Positions 58,976-64,000 of a DNA stretch of 64,000 nucleotides are shown piece after piece. The position numbers and the translations under genes are program-made. Below the pieces are notes generated by a model. That model was not told the DNA's origin. It did no database searches and was given only the letters and a program-made list of their open reading frames with translations. Numbering within the stretch: the first letter of the stretch is position 1; each line of letters opens with the position of its first letter. The DNA comes from Pilatotrama ljubarskyi (Eukaryota; Basidiomycota; Agaricomycetes; Polyporales; Polyporaceae): contig MU277670.1 of assembly GCA_022385805.1 (NCBI GenBank), positions 529,102 to 593,101 of the forward strand. Reading direction: 5' to 3'.

Positions 58976-59373
58976 GATTCGGTACCCGCCAGAGATGCTA
59001 GACTCACTGAGTAGGAGGGAAACTCGGAGACGGTGCAGCAAGAACGGGGCGGAGGATAGGATGTCTGTACAGTGCTTCGCTCACGACGGCCCGGAACCGG
59101 ACGCGCACAAGTACTTACTAGTACTGATCAGACGCGACGCGTCTACAAGTACTGGCACTCACGTATCCCTTTGTACACGCATGCGCGCACCGTCTGAAGT
59201 CCCTACATAACTCGAGGATAAATACAATCTATCGAAATATTTATACAAAAGCGTGATAGTCGCGGTCTAGTCGACGATTACAGGAAATACGGTGTACGGA
59301 CTCGGGCGTACGTCTAAGGCTTGAAGCTTTGAAGCCCACCCCTCGGCTTGTCTCGACTCCGCATTCGCCATGA
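58976..59373. other. Intergenic between IMP2 5' end and ATE1 3' end
   Basis: 398 bp. One ACGCGT lies near 59135. No gene was seen. Confidence 0.4.
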
Positions 59374-61203
<1,830 letters not shown>

Positions 61204-61719
61204 ATCTAGCCTGAGGGCAGTGTCAGAAGCTACGTTTACTACATAACGTGGCCTGTTAACACGTCGTTTCCCGGTGATAGTTTGCATCCTCGACTCCACA
61301 TACCTGCTGTTCAAGCTCAGGTGCGAACGACTTGAACGTACATAGGTCTGGAATATTAATGTGGAGGTCAATGCAAACCCGGGGATAGGGTCCCAATCGC
61401 AGCCTGCGTCATATCTGCGCACTGCTTCAGACTACCGCGCGCGCCACAACGCCTGATCAACCACCGTATAGACGATGAACATACTAAGCACCAGTCGACT
61501 GCAAACATCTAAGTGAGAACGGCGCAGGCAGTTCCAGTGCATTCAGCGTAGATATACATGATTAGCATTGCGAAAGAACTGCGTGATATTACAGATGGCA
61601 GACGATCCTCTGGAGAGCATGAGCAGTAGCGGGATATACTAGTGCACACATCCAAACCCTATGTATCATGATCATCGCGACGTGAAAGTCCGTATACAAG
61701 GACGGCGGTGAAAGTGCCG
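61204..61719. other. Intergenic between ATE1 5' end and PROPPIN 3' end
   Basis: 516 bp including the ATE1 promoter. The open frame at 60973-61422 overlapping it is a shadow. No element was recognised. Confidence 0.4.
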
Positions 61720-63348
61720 TCAACCCCATCCGTCCCAGCGTCCAAACCGTCTATATTCCTGCAGGATGCACTCCCGCCCGGGCTTCTCGTCCTTGTCGCG
61801 TTCCCGCTCCTTGCCCTTGTCAGACCGGACCGCGAAGGAGGAACCACTGGAGGACCGAGGGCGCGCCATCGATATTGTTCGCATGCTGGGTGGGGAGATA
61901 GACGGGGTATCCCGTAGTGAGGGCGTGCCAGCTCTGACACTAGGTGGGGTCGATGATGATACAGACGACGATGAGGACGCGGAGGAGGGAAGTGCGAGGC
62001 GGTACCAGCCACCGGTGTAAGTGAGGGCGATCAATTGGTATTCCACGGGTTGGACCCGGCCTGGCTCTTCCTGGTCTTCCGAAGCTATCTCTATCCATCC
62101 AACAACACATCGTTCCTCATCGACAACATCAGCCGTTGGCGGCTTTGCAGGTCGAGCGTTGAGTGAGATATGCGCTGACTGTGAGGGAATGCGGTATTGT
62201 GCATAGGACCACTCAGAGTCGAAATACTTGGGCAGGGGTATAAATGGGGTCAGTGGTGAGAAAGTGGATTGGCGGTTCCTGAGAATCGACGCATAAGGAC
62301 ACTACACACGGAATCGATCCAGACGATACTCACGAGGAGCCGGAGCCGGAGGTCAGAGCGAAGACATGTACGGTGCCCTTGTCGGACCAGACGCATACTT
62401 CTCGCTCGTCGGGGCGGAAGGCAACGCCGTATATCTCCGCCTTGTCCGTCCCTCTACGCAGTTCCCTGACCAGCTTGCCAGTGTTGGTGTCCCATATGCG
62501 AATGAGAGTACCTCGCGACGAGGTCGTGGCGAGCAGCCTGCCAGAAGGAGGCACAGAGAGAGTGCTGAGCGCAGTTGTGTGCGCAGCGATGATCGACACT
62601 GGGTGCTTTGTGGGTGCCGGGGGCGGTCTTGGTGGCGGCGTAGAGGAAGGGGGTCCGATAGGTTGCGGAGGTGGACATGGGGGCAAGTGTACGAGCTGGA
62701 TGTGGCCCATCTGTCGGCCGGGTATTGCGAGCACGGTAGAGTACGCTGCGGTAGCTAGCGCGAGCAAACCTAGAAGAACGCAGTCGATCAGATACGACAT
62801 GTAGATCTTCCGTACAGAGTCTGCACGGGGACATAGGGGCTCACTCACCTCGCGGATTGTCGCAAGTGTCCCACTCCCCGTACCGCGAGACGGTCTCTCC
62901 CACCTCGAACACCACAACGCGCCTCCGCAGCGCGACAGCAAGCCATCCGCGCCGGCACGCCAGGCCTCTGACCTTCTCTCTGAACTCCAGTTCAGCGACT
63001 TCTTGCGCGAGCGCATCATCCCAGAGAATGACCTTGTTCGGCGGGTAGCGCGGGCTCCTCCCGCCACCGACGAGAAACAGGAGCGACGACGTGTGGAGGG
63101 GTACGACGGCGGACAGCGTCCCGCCTGTGATCTCTATTCGCAGCCTTTTGAGCACCGCAGCCGACTTAAGTGAGCGGCGTCGCGGCACATAACGTACCTC
63201 GTTTCCGGAGCAGCTGTAGTGGCCATGTGCGGTAGACTGCGAAGCCGGCCTGGGTGGAGGTGGTGAAGATGCGGCAGTCTGGGTCGAAGCGGGCGTCGAA
63301 GATGAGGACAGGGGCGGTGGAACTGATAGAATGCCGCGCTAGATTCAT
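61720..63348 (-). CDS. HSV2: PROPPIN WD40 protein, Atg18/HSV2 (WIPI) type
   Basis: PROPPINs are seven-bladed propellers that bind PtdIns3P and PtdIns(3,5)P2 and act in autophagy and endosome traffic. The start NLARHSISSTAPVLIFDARF with DCRIFTTSTQAGFAVYRTWP is typical. Next exons: GGTLSAVVPLHTSSLLFLVG, PPNKVILWDDALAQEVAELE, YSTVLAIPGRQMGHIQLVHL and AHTTALSTLSVPPSGRLLAT. The lipid-binding L-R-R-G motif is in KLVRELRRGTDKAEIYGVAF. Then come SDKGTVHVFAL and, in the last exons, KYFDSEWSYAQYRIP-like sequence, CVVGWIEIASEDQ and VEYQLIALTYTGGWYRLAL. Internal inserts (PPPRPPPAPTK, serine-rich end) are disordered. The set fits HSV2/WIPI3-4 rather than Atg18 itself, but I would not insist. Confidence 0.85.
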
Positions 63349-63774
63349 CAGTTGGTGGTACAAGAAGAGGGTGTGTGCGCTCGCACCAGGCTGCAGCGGC
63401 ACCGCGCGCACGCTGCTGCTATCGCGTTATAGCAGTCACGTGCGCGACTGCACTGAACGGGTTACCTCACTGCCTGTGCTCTCAAGCTCAATCTCAGCAG
63501 CAGTTGTGAGCTGTACGTCTCTCCGAAGGTAAAGCTGCATAGGATGATTCATAGATTGCACGTTCCAGAGAGGCATGAGTAGTGACACATCAGACCCTTG
63601 CCATTTAAGTAAGCCATACATACAGTCAGTCGTACCTGCTACAGTGGCGCCTAGAGAAACACAGTGTGAGATGGAGCATGATGTTATGTTAGTGCACAAA
63701 ACCGAGTGTCCCAACCCTCCCAAAGATATACCACCACACCCTCGAACGTCCCCTGGTGGTACGCACCCTTCCCA
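63349..63774. other. Intergenic between PROPPIN 5' end and the terminal gene's 3' end
   Basis: 426 bp. No gene was seen; presumed PROPPIN promoter and downstream 3' UTR. Confidence 0.4.
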
Positions 63775-64000
63775 CTAACCCCGAGAATGAGTGGACGCAG
63801 CGCCGGCAAACGCAGCAGGCGCGGGTGCGAACGACTGGCCGTAAGATGACGTAGCGCGCGTGGGTTGCACCTGGGACCGCGGCGTGCTATGGACGTCGCC
63901 TCTCCAGGATTTCGGCGGGCGGAGGTCGACGTGGGCGAGCTGCTGGCGGGCAGCCTTGAACTCTAGCTCCTCGAGCTGGTTCTGAGCGAGAATGGCGGCC
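63775..64000 (-). CDS. 3' end of an unidentified gene, truncated by the window edge
   Basis: A minus-strand frame enters from beyond the window and is open to a TAG at 63775-63777. It reads AAILAQNQLEELEFKAARQQ, then LAHVDLRPPKSWRGDVHSTP and a serine/alanine/proline-rich end (FAGAASTHSRG). The glutamine/glutamate-rich start looks like a coiled coil. Too little remains to name it. Confidence 0.5.
   Translation of the reverse strand, partial: AAILAQNQLEELEFKAARQQLAHVDLRPPKSWRGDVHSTPRSQVQPTRATSSYGQSFAPAPAAFAGAASTHSRG

Overview
This window looks like nuclear DNA of a mushroom-forming basidiomycete (Agaricomycetes). Polyporales is my best guess, from the character of the proteins rather than any search. 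Genes are dense, lie on both strands and are cut by many introns of about 50-60 bp with GT..AG ends. The gene set (PEX12, MDM10, KCH, a DUF6533 protein, LOA1-like acyltransferase, PROPPIN) is fungal. I see no bacterial features, rRNA, tRNA or CRISPR. Spans below run from start codon to stop codon and include introns. I checked many splice junctions by hand for frame and say so where it matters.

Layout. 0.5-9.7 kb: four minus-strand entries (PEX12, an unrecognised intact 289-residue protein, and a large DDX60-like DExH helicase). 10-14.6 kb: MDM10, a disordered RGG protein, and SmG divergent from it. 15.6-21.6 kb: a DUF6533 membrane protein, the ER t-SNARE syntaxin-18/Ufe1 and the Golgi protein TVP38. 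21.9-24.0 kb: three non-autonomous DNA transposons nested inside one another. 24.1-25.7 kb: LOA1-like acyltransferase. 25.7-27.2 kb: a decayed RRM/SR-type gene. 27.4-36.2 kb: a PLP trans-sulfuration enzyme, a secreted barwin-like protein with a lysine-rich segment, UTP12/DIP2 and aspartyl aminopeptidase. 36.4-43.5 kb: five tandem GNAT acetyltransferase paralogues on one strand. 43.8-49.2 kb: IMP4, ALG8, VMA21 and a PAT-type GNAT. 49.5-53.1 kb: two divergent paralogues of the ribonucleotide reductase small subunit around a shared promoter. 53.4-63.4 kb: DRG1/RBG1, KCH-type potassium transporter, IMP2 peptidase, ATE1 and a PROPPIN. The window ends inside the 3' part of one more gene.

Most genes are single-copy housekeeping functions with no operon-like logic. 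Several adjacent genes are divergent and share short promoters (DDX60-like/MDM10, RGG protein/SmG, cystathionine enzyme/barwin, RNR2/RNR2, DRG1/KCH). The accessory signals are the nested transposons, the GNAT array, and the RNR2 pair. That pair has seven perfect ACGCGT (MluI cell-cycle box) motifs, five of them inside two introns of one gene and three of these spaced exactly 10 bp apart.
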